DNA from: Isoperla grammatica
Taxonomy: Eukaryota > Arthropoda > Insecta > Plecoptera > Perlodidae
DNA: 64,000 nt
Direction: 5' to 3'
NCBI GenBank assembly: GCA_945910005.1
Contig: OX246741.1
Span: 34,625,488-34,689,487, forward strand
This document shows, piece by piece, positions 36,327 through 48,150 of this stretch; the stretch's first letter is position 1, and every line of letters begins with the position of its first letter. Made by a program: the position numbers and the translations under genes. The notes beneath the pieces were generated by a model. That model was given only the letters and a program-made list of their open reading frames with translations, searched no databases and was not told the DNA's origin.

Positions 36327-38589
36327 TGGTCAATTGACATGTTTAGTCTAAGGCCTACTGTACAGACAATACATAGTATAAAAAATATTCAATGTTTCAT
36401 AAATTTGATGCAAGTCGACTGAGTTTTCCATTTTTCTCTGAGACCCATAAATCTTACTCATTATCAGTACAGTAGGCCTATACAGGTAGCATGTACATAA
36501 CATTCTATTTCTAACGCGATTCTAGCATTTAGTGATAAATAACTTGTATAATAAATTAATAGAAACCTGATGTATTGTATTATAGAATTGAACCTATTTT
36601 GGCACGTCCGTGAACTTCGCATGTTCTATGTGGGTGTTTGGGAGGGGGGGTACTGCGTCTTATTATTTGCGAGCACACTAGAGCCACGTGAACGAATATT
36701 GATGCAATCACACTGACGCCTCGTGCAGCCTATTGTAGCGCGTGTACAGGCCTATACATATTATGCATTTGCTGCGTTCATAAATGCGTCGCTAAAAAGG
36801 TGCGCGCGTGTATCTCTATCTCCTATCTCCTTTTGGAAAACATCCTCCTGTACATGTTGCCTTAGTTATGCTCTAGCTGGTGAATTTAAAAAAAAATGTA
36901 TTTTTTGTGTGTGTGAGTGTAAAATTTGACTAGGAATAATTTTCGTCATATTAAATTTTACCATAAAACGTACGGTTGTGAAGATTAATTGGAAATACCT
37001 TTTGGGGCGTCAACCATTTTGTTTTTTACGTATAACTCGTGAACGCCTATTACTGAAGCTTAGCACCATCCAAATTATTACTCTATGAGCCGAGACGAAG
37101 AGATTGAGCCCACTCACATACCTGCAACATTAAGTATAGGCCCTAACCAAGGAGGTTATATAAAGGCCCTAACCTACGGAAGGCATTTGTTTTGTACATT
37201 TGAGTACAGACAGACTATAACTAGTTCATAATTAAATAAACAGTGGGTATCTGTTTCTGGCTGCATGGGTATCAATGGACAGACCTGACACTTTCTCTCT
37301 GAAACCACGTGTGTAGGCCTACTACCGCACAATCGCGAGCAACGAGCAGTCATAAAATATCACTCATTGAAACTTTATAGCCGTGTGTGTTGTTTGTTGT
37401 AGTATCCTTATTGTGTAAGACAAGTACCGAACAGAGATGACGTCATAGCAAGGAAATACGATAAGTAAATCGATAAGTTTCAAGACCCTCTGACAAAGGG
37501 GAATAAAAACCGTGTGAATTAGCCTTATATCTTGAGATACTGAAAAATTGGTAAATGGCCAAATTGTGGTTTTGTTTAAAAAAAAATTGCAAATATTTTA
37601 TTAATTACGGTATTGATTGGTTTTAATGTAAACCAATTGCAATTAATTACTGACTACCTGGCAACGAATAAAATATTTGAAACTTTAAGAATTCAGTTTT
37701 TTTAGCTCTCACGAAACCACACTTCGGGCATTGATTTCATTTTAAATATTGTGTCGAGTTCTAAAATAAAGTGAGACTAGCCTACCGTGATCAAACTAGG
37801 TAATGATAGTTTTTTTACCAAATCGAAAACTTACGATTAATGCATTTCAGAATATTAACACAGGGATGATTATTATTAATGAATTTGTGTTAATAATGTT
37901 TCTTTTTCTAATTTTCATCAAACGCCGATCTGTGTTGTGCAAGATTGTAAGGCCGTACCGGCGTACACGAGACGGAATACACGCTGTTGCAGATTATGTT
38001 GCACGTGACTGTAGGCTACGCTACTGTATAGACGAGACGTCAATGGAGGAATCAAATCTGGTTCACTTTAATTACTATACGGCTTGTCGATTAGATAGAC
38101 GTTCGTAAAGACAATCCAGGAGGAACCGGTTTCATCCTATCTTTGGCGGCTTCATTGTCAACATTTTGATCGGTCGAAAAGTAAGCAATAAAACAATCAA
38201 TGGTTACAACTTACAATAGGTCTATCATGTACACTCAAGGTAACAAATAGATAGCACTGCTAAACAACCTCCTTATCTACGTCATTGATGATTTAACAAT
38301 GAAGCAACAATGAACAATTAGGCTGAAGAGGGTTTAGCAGCCCTGCAGTAGCCTTCCATACCCGATCTGGGTATGGTAAACCACAATAAAAAAAAAAAAA
38401 TAACGAACAATTGACAGATAAACTCCTTCTTATAGCAGTTTATTTTCTTGTCACCAGAATGCGTTTCGTCCGTTTTGAGTGTCCATTATTTTTATTTCTT
38501 TTCGATGTAAATATTATTTTACCAATACGAGTTTGTACTGCCTACAATACATATTGTGCAATACCAACCCATGCGGACGAAAGCCGAGT

Positions 38590-38715
38590 CCAATAGTACC
38601 AACTTAATTTTCTACTTCTCTAGTTAACAACACGAAACTTCTCCATAAGATATAATTTACGGCCGTGTATCGGAATTCTGAAAACATCAAACACGTACCT
38701 AGTAATGAGTAATGT

Positions 38716-38748
<33 letters not shown>

Positions 38749-38990
38749 CGTTTTCCACGGTGACTTTTGAGCCGTTCAACGAGAAACTTGTAATAAATGG
38801 TACACCGTCCCCCCCATTGAACTGGAAACTGAGCGAGTAAAATATAAACAATACATAGATATAGACAACTAATAACAAACAATACACTTGTCTTGAAACA
38901 ACCTTACCGATGCGTACATCATAGACGAGAGGTTCGTGGCCAATCAGCGATCAGTATTTAATTAAGATTGGGGCTCACTAGTTGGCTACG
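38590..38990. other. Copy A-specific segment with poly-A tract
   Basis: About 400 bp present after 'gccgagt' in copy A but absent at 54978 in copy B, where the flanks join directly. It contains a poly-A run (38720-38748) and a degraded relative of the gtgacgaaagc MITE. Insertion in A or deletion in B cannot be told apart. Confidence 0.5.
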
Positions 38991-39654
38991 ATCACTCATT
39001 TGACGAAAGCAAACGAAAAAAGTTGTTTCTGAATCAGTATACACATGACTGTATCTATTAGTTATTTTATTGTAAACTATGTTTTGCGCGTACGGTGCAG
39101 TACGTCGCCCCATCGTGCGTGTGACCAGTGCGTGTGACCGTGTGGCGACCTCGAGTCACATTTGGGCCGAGGCTTGTGATCGATAACATGTGATGTGGAG
39201 GTCTCACCCAGAAACAAATCGTCCATGTCGCGCATCTATAGCATATTGATTACATTATGTGGATGCATGACCCTTCGCCAAGCCATACTGAACGCAAATT
39301 TTTTGTTAGAGAAAAGGAAAAAATAAGCCAAACTCATCGCATGTAGCCTAATGAAACAGTTTAACCGTTTTTACTTTTTAGTGAATTTGTTAATCTGTTG
39401 TGAGGATAGACACAATTGGGCAACAGTCAAAGAATCTTTAGCCGGCTCTTGAAAGAGAAGATACAGACGATTTTGACGTTTTTGTAACCACTTGTAAAAA
39501 TAAGTCTACGCTTCAGAATTACCACTTATTAAATTAAGCCATCACCCAAATGGTTCTCTACACTTCAATAATAATTATTGTATTTTCTTTCAACGGAACT
39601 AATTCCGTGGGATGTTAGGAACTCCTGCTAGGCCTATAAGGTTCGCATCAACTT

Positions 39655-39840
39655 TACTGGATATACCCCTCTTCTTCTTTGGAATGGAATGAATGCCAAA
39701 GGACTGTTAGTAGGATTCAATCATAGTACTCGCCTAATAATAACTGATATAAAAACCTTCAGTCAGGATTGCCGGTGGCCACGGAATCGAAGTGGCGACC
39801 TCCCAAATCAGAATCTCGCGTACTATCGATATTGATACAT
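39655..39840 (-). mobile_element. tRNA-derived SINE, copy A
   Basis: Same family as 2085-2280: minus-strand box B region (gattccgtggccaccggcaatcc) and body (aaccttcagtcaggattgccgg on plus). Box A is eroded in this copy. Confidence 0.6.
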
Positions 39841-40583
39841 ACGAATATATCATGAGCAACCTTGACTTCAGAAGCTCATAATTACAGTCATAAATCTTAA
39901 TTCAAGATCGAGACCGCCTAATTACATGGGCATATAGTTGTGATGTCCTTTATTAGACGCATCAAGGTTGATGCTGCATTGAAGCCCATTCTATATTGCA
40001 TACTAATATCACGCTGGAAATGCTAAAATAAACGCATGACCGATTTCTGTATTAAAGCCTTGTCACAAAATTGTCAAAATGATCCTCATCCTGAATTCAA
40101 ATCCCCCCCCCCCCCCCCCCCCCCACATATAATGCTGTCAATTTTGAACTTACTTTGCATTATGCCAGCTTTCAATGCAGGACAGTTGGTGTCATGAAGT
40201 GCAACAAGTGATTTCTTGGTAAGATGAGGATCTTGACAAAATTGAATATTTGTGGCTGTGGGATTTAAATTTCAATGGCTGCATTTTGAGATATTATGCT
40301 GTGATCGATATTGGTGAATGGTGACCACAAAATGGTGACAGAAACAAAACAACGTTAAATGTATGAATTAAAAACTAGCACAAATACATGTGGCCGTATT
40401 CTAATCGTGAAATTATATTAATTTGGGAGTATTAGCGGTTACTTCGAAGTTCGTTTTGCATGGCATAACTTCTACAGTTTATTGCCCAGTTTAGAATAGG
40501 CAAAAAACGATATTTCATGTTCCAACCAAATAGAGTGGCATGGACAATTGCACCATACATCCATATTGTCGACTGTCGCCTGA

Positions 40584-43500
40584 CACGCAACGAGGCTAAT
40601 CGTGCGAGTTATACTAGACAGTCTGTCTACAAGGAACAATGTCATCCGTCACATAGCACGCAACGAGGCTAATCGTGCGAGTTATACTAGACAGTCTGTC
40701 TACAAGGAACAATGTCATCCGTCACATAGCACGCAACGAGGCTAATCGTGGGTGTAATACTAGACAGTCTGTCTACAAGGAACAATGTCATCCGTCACAT
40801 AGCACGCAACGAGGCTAATCGTGCGAGTTATACTAGACAGTCTGTCTACAAGGAACAATGTCATCCGTCACATAGCACGCAACGAGGCTAATCGTGGGTG
40901 TAATACTAGACAGTCTGTCTACAAGGAACAATGTCATCCGTCACATAGCACGCAACGAGGCTAATCGTGCGAGTTATACTAGACAGTCTGTCTACAAGGA
41001 ACAATGTCATCCGTCACATAGCACGCAACGAGGCTAATCGTGGGTGTAATACTAGACAGTCTGTCTACAAGGAACAATGTCATCCGTCACATAGCACGCA
41101 ACGAGGCTAATCGTGCGAGTTATACTAGACAGTCTGTCTACAAGGAACAATGTCATCCGTCACATAGCACGCAACGAGGCTAATCGTGGGTGTAATACTA
41201 GACAGTCTGTCTACAAGGAACAATGTCATCCGTCACATAGCACGCAACGAGGCTAATCGTGCGAGTTATACTAGACAGTCTGTCTACAAGGAACAATGTC
41301 ATCCGTCACATAGCACGCAACGAGGGTCATCGTGCGAGTTATACTAGACAGTCTGTCTACAAGGAACAATGTCATCCGTCACATAGCACGCAACGAGGGT
41401 CATCGTGCGAGTTATACTAGACAGTCTGTCTACAAGGAACAATGTCATCCGTCACATGGCACGCAACGAGGGTCATCGTGGGAGTTATACTAGACAGTCT
41501 GTCTACAAGGAACAATGTCATCCGTCACACAGCACGCAACGAGGGTCATCGTGCGAGTTATACTAGACAGTCTGTCTACAAGGATAAATGTCATCCGTCA
41601 CATAGCACGCAACGAGGCTAATCGTGCGAGTTATACTAGACAGTCTGTCTACAAGGAACAATGTCATCCGTCACATAGCACGCAACGAGGGTCATCGTGC
41701 GAGTTATACTAGACAGTCTGTCTACAAGGATAAATGTCATCCGTCACATAGCACGCAACGAGGCTAATCGTGCGAGTTATACTAGACAGTCTGTCTACAA
41801 GGAACAATGTCATCCGTCACATAGCACGCAACGAGGCTCATCGTGCGAGTTATACTAGACAGTCTGTCTACAAGGAACAATGTCATCCGTCACATGGCAC
41901 GCAACGAGGGTCATCGTGCGAGTTATACTAGACAGTCTGTCTACAAGGAACAATGTCATCCGTCACACAGCACGCAACGAGGGTCATCGTGCGAGTTATA
42001 CTAGACAGTCTGTCTACAAGGAACAATGTTATCCGTCACATGGCACGCAACGAGGCTAATCGTGCGAGTTATACTAGACAGTCTATCTACAAGGAACAAT
42101 GTCATCCGTCACATGGCACGCAACGAGGCTAATCGTGCGAGTTATACTAGACAGTCTGTCTACAAGGAACAATGTCATCCGTCACACAGCACGCAACGAG
42201 GGTCATCGTGCGAGTTATACTAGACAGTCTATCTACAAGGAACAATGTCATCCATCACATAGCACGCAACGAGGCTAATCGTGGGAGTAATACTAGACAG
42301 TCTGTCTACAAGGAACAATGTCATCCGTCACACAGCACGCAACGAGGCTAATCGTGGGTGTAATACTAGACAGTCTGTCTACAAGGAACAATGTCATCCG
42401 TCACACAGCACGCAACGAGGCTCATCGTGCGAGTTATACTAGACAGTCTGTCTACAAGGAACAAAGTCATCCGTCACATAGCACGCAACGAGGGTCATCG
42501 TCTGAGTTATACTAGACAGTCTGTCTAAAAGGAACAATGTCATCCATCACATAGCACGCAACGAGGCTAATCGTGGGAGTAATACTAGACAGTCTGTCTA
42601 CAAGGAACAATGTCATCCGTCACATAGCACGCAACGAGGCTAATCGTGCGAGTTATACTAGACAGTCTGTCTAAAAGGAACAATGTCATCCGTCACATAG
42701 CACGCAACGAGGCTAATCGTGCGAGTTATACTAGACAGTCTGTCTAAAAGGAACAATGTCATCCGTCACATAGCACGCAACGAGGCTAATCGTGCGAGTT
42801 ATACTAGACAGTCTGTCTAAAAGGAACAATGTCATCCATCACATAGCACGCAACGAGGCTAATCGTGGGAGTAATACTAGACAGTCTGTCTACAAGGAAC
42901 AATGTCATCCGTCACATAGCACGCAACGAGGCTAATCGTGCGAGTTATACTAGACAGTCTGTCTACAAGGAACAATGTCATCCGTCACATAGCACGCAAC
43001 GAGGCTAATCGTGCGAGTTATACTAGACAGTCTGTCTAAAAGGAACAATGTCATCCATCACATAGCACGCAACGAGGCTAATCGTGGGAGTAATACTAGA
43101 CAGTCTGTCTACAAGGAACAATGTCATCCGTCACATAGCACGCAACGAGGCTAATCGTGCGAGTTATACTAGACAGTCTGTCTACAAGGAACAATGTCAT
43201 CCGTCACATAGCACGCAACGAGGCTAATCGTGCAGTCTGTCTAAAAGGAACAATGTCATCCATCACATAGCACGCAACGAGGCTAATCGTGGGAGTAATA
43301 CTAGACAGTCTGTCTACAAGGAACAATGTCATCCGTCACATAGCACGCAACGAGGCTAATCGTGCGAGTTATACTGGACAGTCTGTCTACAAGGAACAAT
43401 GTCATCCGTCACATAGCACGCAACGAGGCTAATCGTGCGAGTTATACTAGACAGTCTGTCTAAAAGGAACAATGTCATCCATCACATAGCACGCAACGAG

Positions 43501-46500
43501 GCTAATCGTGGGAGTAATACTAGACAGTCTGTCTACAAGGAACAATGTCATCCGTCACATAGCACGCAACGAGGCTAATCGTGCGAGTTATACTAGACAG
43601 TCTGTCTACAAGGAACAATGTCATCCGTCACATAGCACGCAACGAGGCTAATCGTGCGAGTTATACTAGACAGTCTGTCTACAAGGAACAATGTCATCCG
43701 TCACATGGCACGCAACGAGGCTTATCGTGCGAGTTACACTAGACAGTCTGTCTACAAGGAACAATGTCATCCGTCACATGGCACGCAACGAGGCTAATCG
43801 TGCGAGTTATACTAGACAGTCTGTCTACAAGGAACAATGTCATCCGTCACATAGCACGCAACGAGGCTAATCGTGCGAGTTATTCTTGACAGTCTGTCTA
43901 CAAGGAACAATGTCATCCGTCACACAGCACGCAACGAGGCTAATCGTGCGAGTTATACTAGACAGTCTGTCTACAAGGAACAATGTCATCCGTCACATGG
44001 CACGCAACGAGGGTCATCGTGCGAGTTATACTAGACAGTCTGTCTACAAGGAACAATGTCATCCGTCACATGGCACGCAACGAGGGTCATCGTGCGAGTT
44101 ATACTAGACAGTCTGTCTACAAGGAACAATGTCATCCGTCACATGGCACGCAACGAGGCAAATCGTGCGAGTAATACTAGACAGTCTGTCTACAAGGAAC
44201 AATGTCATCCGTCACATGGCACGCAGCGAGGCTAATCGTGCGAGTTATACTAGACAGTCTGTCTACAAGGAACAATGTCATCCGTCACACAGCACGCAAC
44301 GAGGCTAATCGTGCGAGTTATACTAGACAGTCTGTCTACAAGGAACAATGTCATCCGTCACATGGCACGCAACGAGGCTAATCGTGCGAGTTATACTAGA
44401 CAGTCTGTCTACAAGGAACAATGTCATCCATCACATAGCACGCAACGAGGCTAATCGTGCGAGTAATACTAGACAGTCTGTCTACAAGGAACAATGTCAT
44501 CCATCACATAGCACGCAACGAGGTTAATCGTGCGAGTTATACTGGACTTAGACAGGCCGTCTACAGGGAACAATGTCATCCGTCACATAGCACGCAACGA
44601 GGCTAATTGTGCGAGTTATACTTGACAGTCTGTCTACAAGGAACAATGTCATCTGTCACATGGCACACAACGAGGCTAATCGTGCGAGTTATACTAGACA
44701 GTCTGTCTACAAGGAACAATGTCATCTGTCACATAGCACGCAACGAGGCTAATCGTGCGAGTTAAACTAGACCTAGACAGTATGTCTACAAGGAACAATG
44801 TCATCCCTCACATGGCACGCAACGAGGCTAATCGTGCGAGTTATACTAGACAGTCTGTCTACAAGGAACAATGTCATCCGTCACATAGCACGCAACGAGG
44901 CTAATCGTGCGAGTTATACTAGACAGTCTGTCTACAAGGAACAATGTCATCCGTCACAGCACGCAACGAGGCTAATCGTGCGAGTTATACTAGACAGTCT
45001 GTCTACAAGGAACAATGTCATCCGTCACACAGCACGCAACGAGGCTAATCGTGCGAGTTATACTAGACTGTCTGTCTACAAGGAACAATGTCATCCGTCA
45101 CACAGCACGCAACGAGGCTAATCGTGCGAGTTATACTAGACTGTCTGTCTACAAGGAACAATGTCATCCGTCACACAGCACGCAACGAGGCTAATCGTGC
45201 GAGTTATACTAGACAGTCTGTCTACAAGGAACAATGTCATCCGTCACATAGCACGCAACGAGGCTAATCGTGCGAGTTATAGTAGACTGTCTGTCTACAA
45301 GGAACAATGTCATCCGTCACACAGCACGCAACGAGGCTAATCGTGCGAGTTATACTAGACTGTCTGTCTACAAGGAACAATGTCATCCGTCACACAGCAC
45401 GCAACGAGGCTAATCGTGCGAGTTATACTAGACAGTCTGTCTACAAGGAACAATGTCATCCGTCACATAGCACGCAACGAGGCTAATCGTGCGAGTTATA
45501 GTAGACTGTCTGTCTACAAGGAACAATGTCATCCGTCACACAGCACGCAACGAGGCTAATCGTGCGAGTTATACTAGACTGTCTGTCTACAAGGAACAAT
45601 GTCATCCGTCACACAGCACGCAACGAGGCTAATCGTGCGAGTTATACTAGACAGTCTGTCTACAAGGAACAATGTCATACGTCACACAGCACGCAACGAG
45701 GCTAATCGTGCGAGTTATACTAGACAGTCTGTCTACAAGGAACAATGTCATCCGTCACATAGCACGCAACGAGGCTAATCGTGCGAGTTATAGTAGACTG
45801 TCTGTCTACAAGGAACAATGTCATCCGTCACACAGCACGCAACGAGGCTAATCGTGCGAGTTATACTAGACTGTCTGTCTACAAGGAACAATGTCATCCG
45901 TCACATGGCACGCAACGAGGCTAATCGTGCGAGTTATACTAGACAGTCTGTCTACAAGGAACAATGTCATCCGTCACACAGCACGCAACGAGGCTAATCG
46001 TGCGAGTTATACTAGACAGTCTGTCTACAAGGAACAATGTCATCCGTCACTCAGCACGCAACGAGGCTAATCGTGCGAGTTATACTAGACAGTCTGTCTA
46101 CAAGGAACAATGTCATCCGTCACATAGCACGCAACGAGGCTAATCGTGCGAGTTATAGTAGACTGTCTGTCTACAAGGAACAATGTCATCCGTCACACAG
46201 CACGCAACGAGGCTAATCGTGCGAGTTATACTAGACTGTCTGTCTACAAGGAACAATGTCATCCGTCACACAGCACGCAACGAGGCTAATCGTGCGAGTT
46301 ATACTAGACAGTCTGTCTACAAGGAACAATGTCATACGTCACATAGCACGCAGCGAGGCAAATCGTGCGAGTAATACTAGACAGTCTGTCTACAAGGAAC
46401 AATGTCATCCGTCACATGGCACGCAGCGAGGCTAATCGTGCGAGTTATACTAGACTGTCTGTCTACAAGGAACAATGTCATCCGTCACATAGCACGCAAC

Positions 46501-46680
46501 GAGGCTAATCGTGCGAGTTATACTAGACTGTCTGTCTACAAGGAACATTGTCATCCGTCACATAGCACGCAACGAGGCTAATCGTGCGAGTTAGACAGCC
46601 TGTCTATAAGGAACAATGTCATCCGTCACATGGCACGCAACGAGGCTAATCGTGCGAGTTAGACAGCCTGTCTATAAGGA
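40584..46680. repeat. 73-bp satellite array, about 84 units, in intron 1
   Basis: The unit is exactly 73 bp: acgcaacgaggctaatcgtg, cgagttatactagacagtct, gtctacaaggaacaatgtca, tccgtcacatagc. It carries the dyad TAGACAG-T-CTGTCTA and a second possible stem GCACG/CGTGC. Variants (gggtgtaat, gagggtcatcg, tctaaaagg, catccatcac, tagactgtctg) are arranged in blocks that show higher-order repeats: a two-unit 146-bp alternation at 40.7-41.3 kb, three- to four-unit blocks at 42.2-43.6 kb, and another set at 45.0-46.3 kb. The last degenerate unit ends about 40 bp from the exon 1 donor. Plus-strand 65-107 aa ORFs are the repeat in shifting frames. Confidence 0.97.
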
Positions 46681-46717
46681 AGGAGTATTTGGGTCGTGCA
46701 AGGATGCAACAACTCAC

Positions 46718-46894
46718 CTTGTCCTCTGTTCCGCGATGCGTCGTGTTACCCTGCCAGAACTTTCTAGCAAACCCGCGGACATACCCGGTCACAGACCGAT
46801 CGTACTCGAACCCGGGGTGCCAGCACAGAGAGCCATAACCAAACACCCACAACCCGGAAGTAGTTCTTCCACTATTCACTTCTTCTTGTTGCAT
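46718..46894 (-). CDS. CHAC1/CHAC2-like: ChaC exon 1, copy A (start codon, residues 1-59)
   Basis: The ATG is at 46894-46892 with A at -3. An in-frame TGA five codons upstream (46909-46907) fixes this as the first Met of the frame. The exon encodes a short Ser/Thr/Glu-rich lead and then LWVFGYGSLCWHPGFEY, the first beta strand and the glycine-rich loop that holds the gamma-glutamyl group, and ends at THRGTEDK. The donor is AAG|GTGAGTTG (GT at 46717-46716), phase 0. The open frame running on into VSCCILARPK is intron. The coding sequence and flanks are repeated at 58439-58615 with the same protein. The 73-bp satellite starts about 40 bp inside the intron. Confidence 0.93.
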
Positions 46895-47170
46895 CTTGCT
46901 TGTCTGTCACTGTAGGCACTTGGTTCTTGAATCACTATCGCGCTCACCGAGTAGAAATAATTTAAATAAAACACTACAATCTAACTATTCACTAACAACT
47001 AACTATTGTCTTAGTCGGGGCATTTGCCCGCCCTGTATCACTCCATCTGTGGAGAGAACGGTACCGAACCGCCGGAGGATGCAATGCTACTGAGCAGGCT
47101 AACTCACATTGTGAATGCCTTGCTTGCATTTCTCTAGCAGACGGTTTCGCCGCGTGAACCAATCAATACG
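46895..47170 (-). promoter_or_regulatory. ChaC promoter and 5' UTR, copy A (cut by gap)
   Basis: Upstream of the ATG on the minus strand. A TATA-like AT stretch (tttatttaaatt on the minus strand, about 46960-46975) lies 70-80 bp above the ATG. ATTGCATCC (minus strand; ggatgcaat at 47077-47085) is one base from the C/EBP-ATF response element TTGCATCA, the kind of site through which ATF4 drives CHAC1 in vertebrates. A CCAAT box is close to the gap. The role is inferred from position and near-identity with copy B, not from a mapped start site. Confidence 0.45.
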
Positions 47171-47370
47171 NNNNNNNNNNNNNNNNNNNNNNNNNNNNNN
47201 NNNNNNNNNNNNNNNNNNNNNNNNNNNNNNNNNNNNNNNNNNNNNNNNNNNNNNNNNNNNNNNNNNNNNNNNNNNNNNNNNNNNNNNNNNNNNNNNNNNN
47301 NNNNNNNNNNNNNNNNNNNNNNNNNNNNNNNNNNNNNNNNNNNNNNNNNNNNNNNNNNNNNNNNNNNNNN
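47171..47370. other. Assembly gap, 200 N
   Basis: Exactly 200 N, a round number typical of a scaffolding gap of unknown size. It cuts the copy A promoter just after caatcaatacg. ORFs reported through it are meaningless. Confidence 0.99.
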
Positions 47371-47690
47371 ACATAATATGTTTCTTCATAATCCTACTAC
47401 AAAGACGATTAAAAGATGACAATATGTATAAATGTATTTAGAAAACGATTGTGATAATTGAAAATGACGTAAAACCAGAAGCAAAAATAATAAAACTAGC
47501 ACGGGGTATTTAACAGAATACAACAGTCCGCAATCTGATATAACGATCTTCTAGCTTTGAATATTGACATGCATGCGATGCATTCCCAAGGGTTGTACAA
47601 AATATGGTCATCGCTCAGAACCGGTTTTCGCCGGAAATTCTGGTTCGTTGTCCGAGGTGTCTCCACTGTCTGTAGTGTAAGCCTATGTTG
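47371..47690. other. Sequence right of the gap, no match in copy A
   Basis: About 320 bp with no recognised feature. It does not resemble the sequence left of the copy A array (20.8-21.1 kb), which matters for the duplication-versus-haplotype question. Confidence 0.5.
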
Positions 47691-48150
47691 TGTCGTGTCA
47701 AAGGGAGACAAATTTGGTAAAGATACCCAATCGAAGTTTTTTATGGGCTCTTTAAACATATCCTTGGTTTTAAAATCGGTTGAGAGGCCGGTCAGTGAGT
47801 ACGAATCTACGAACGGGAATATATACATTGTATTCGTCTAGTGTAGTGTCGTGTCGTGTTAGAGGGAGACAAATTTGGTAAAGATCCCCAATCGTATTTT
47901 TATAGGCTCTTCAAACATATCCTTGGTTTTAAAATCGGTCGACAGGCCGATCGGTAAGTACGAATCTACGATATATTGTGTTCAATTGTCTAATGTAGTG
48001 TCGTGTCGTGTTAGACAAATTTGTTTAAGATCCTCAATCGTAGTTTTGTAAGGGCTCTTTAAACATATCTTTAGTTTTAAAGTCGGTTGAGAGACCGATC
48101 GGCAAGATCGAATCTACGAACGGGAATATATATATATATATATATTGTGT
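47691..48150. repeat. Short ~180-bp satellite remnant, copy B (three units)
   Basis: Three diverged units with the landmarks tcgaagttttttatgggctc, ggccgatcggtaagtacg and gaccgatcggcaagatcg. They resemble the diverged right-hand units of copy A (29.0-29.3 and 31.5-32.1 kb), not the homogeneous central ones. Confidence 0.85.

Larger units (their letters stand above)
32171..40580. repeat. Duplicated stretch, copy A (homologous to about 48150-56690)
   Basis: Collinear with the second copy from cacgctatacccaccaacgaata (32247) to gagtggcatggac (40530). It differs by scattered substitutions, small indels and several element insertions. No coding sequence is recognised. ORFs such as 32234-32530 occur in both copies but are frame-disrupted between them, so they are not conserved genes. 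Confidence 0.9.
15994..46717 (-). other. ChaC intron 1 (30.7 kb to copy A exon 1)
   Basis: GT at 46717-46716 and AG at 15995-15994 after a (TTTG)n tract. It holds nearly unique AT-rich DNA to 21.1 kb, the ~180-bp array, the 32-40 kb duplicated stretch and the 73-bp satellite. None of its ORFs is supportable. If the two haplotypes are mis-joined, its real length remains near this value. Confidence 0.75.
7633..46894 (-). other. CHAC1/CHAC2-like: ChaC-family gamma-glutamylcyclotransferase gene, five coding exons (gene span)
   Basis: Gene-level entry. Joining 46894-46718, 15993-15958, 12019-11760, 9005-8843 and 7758-7633 on the minus strand gives one open frame of about 253 codons plus TGA. Introns start GT and end AG, with phases 0, 0, 2, 0. 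The ChaC fold (known of the family) cleaves the gamma-glutamyl bond of glutathione to give 5-oxoproline and Cys-Gly in the cytosol. Seen here: the substrate-binding loop GYGSL (residues 19-23), FWQGNTTHRG (46-55), PGRVATL (60-66), the catalytic Glu in LNNRE (about residue 94), and RGNSGHNVEYLLRLA and DEHLFKLEDLV near the end. The RG.SGHN.EYLLRLA block resembles CHAC1, whereas the short N-terminus and Cys/Asn-rich end recall CHAC2, so I do not choose a paralogue. The length is a little above the usual 180-225 residues because of an added tail from exon 5. Introns are 30.7, 3.9, 2.8 and 1.1 kb; the first carries two satellite arrays. Confidence 0.93.

Noticed and set aside
41515..46374. Repeated plus-strand ORFs of 63-107 codons
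   Set aside because: Reading frames of the 73-bp satellite; 73 is not divisible by three, so the same DNA is read in all frames. No coding constraint is seen.
40584..46680. CRISPR-like array
   Set aside because: Units are contiguous 73-bp repeats with no spacers, in a eukaryotic intron.
40584..46680. Hammerhead ribozyme in the 73-bp unit (minus strand has CGGATGA)
   Set aside because: There is no GAAAC partner or stem II in the unit, so the single near-match is chance. The ~180-bp unit was checked by eye on both strands with the same negative result.
46616..46915. Plus-strand 99-codon ORF over exon 1 (and the same at 58337-58636)
   Set aside because: It is antisense to ChaC exon 1, which has clear homology, splice site and upstream stop on the other strand.
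47099..47441. ORFs crossing the N gap
   Set aside because: Most of the translated sequence is unknown bases.
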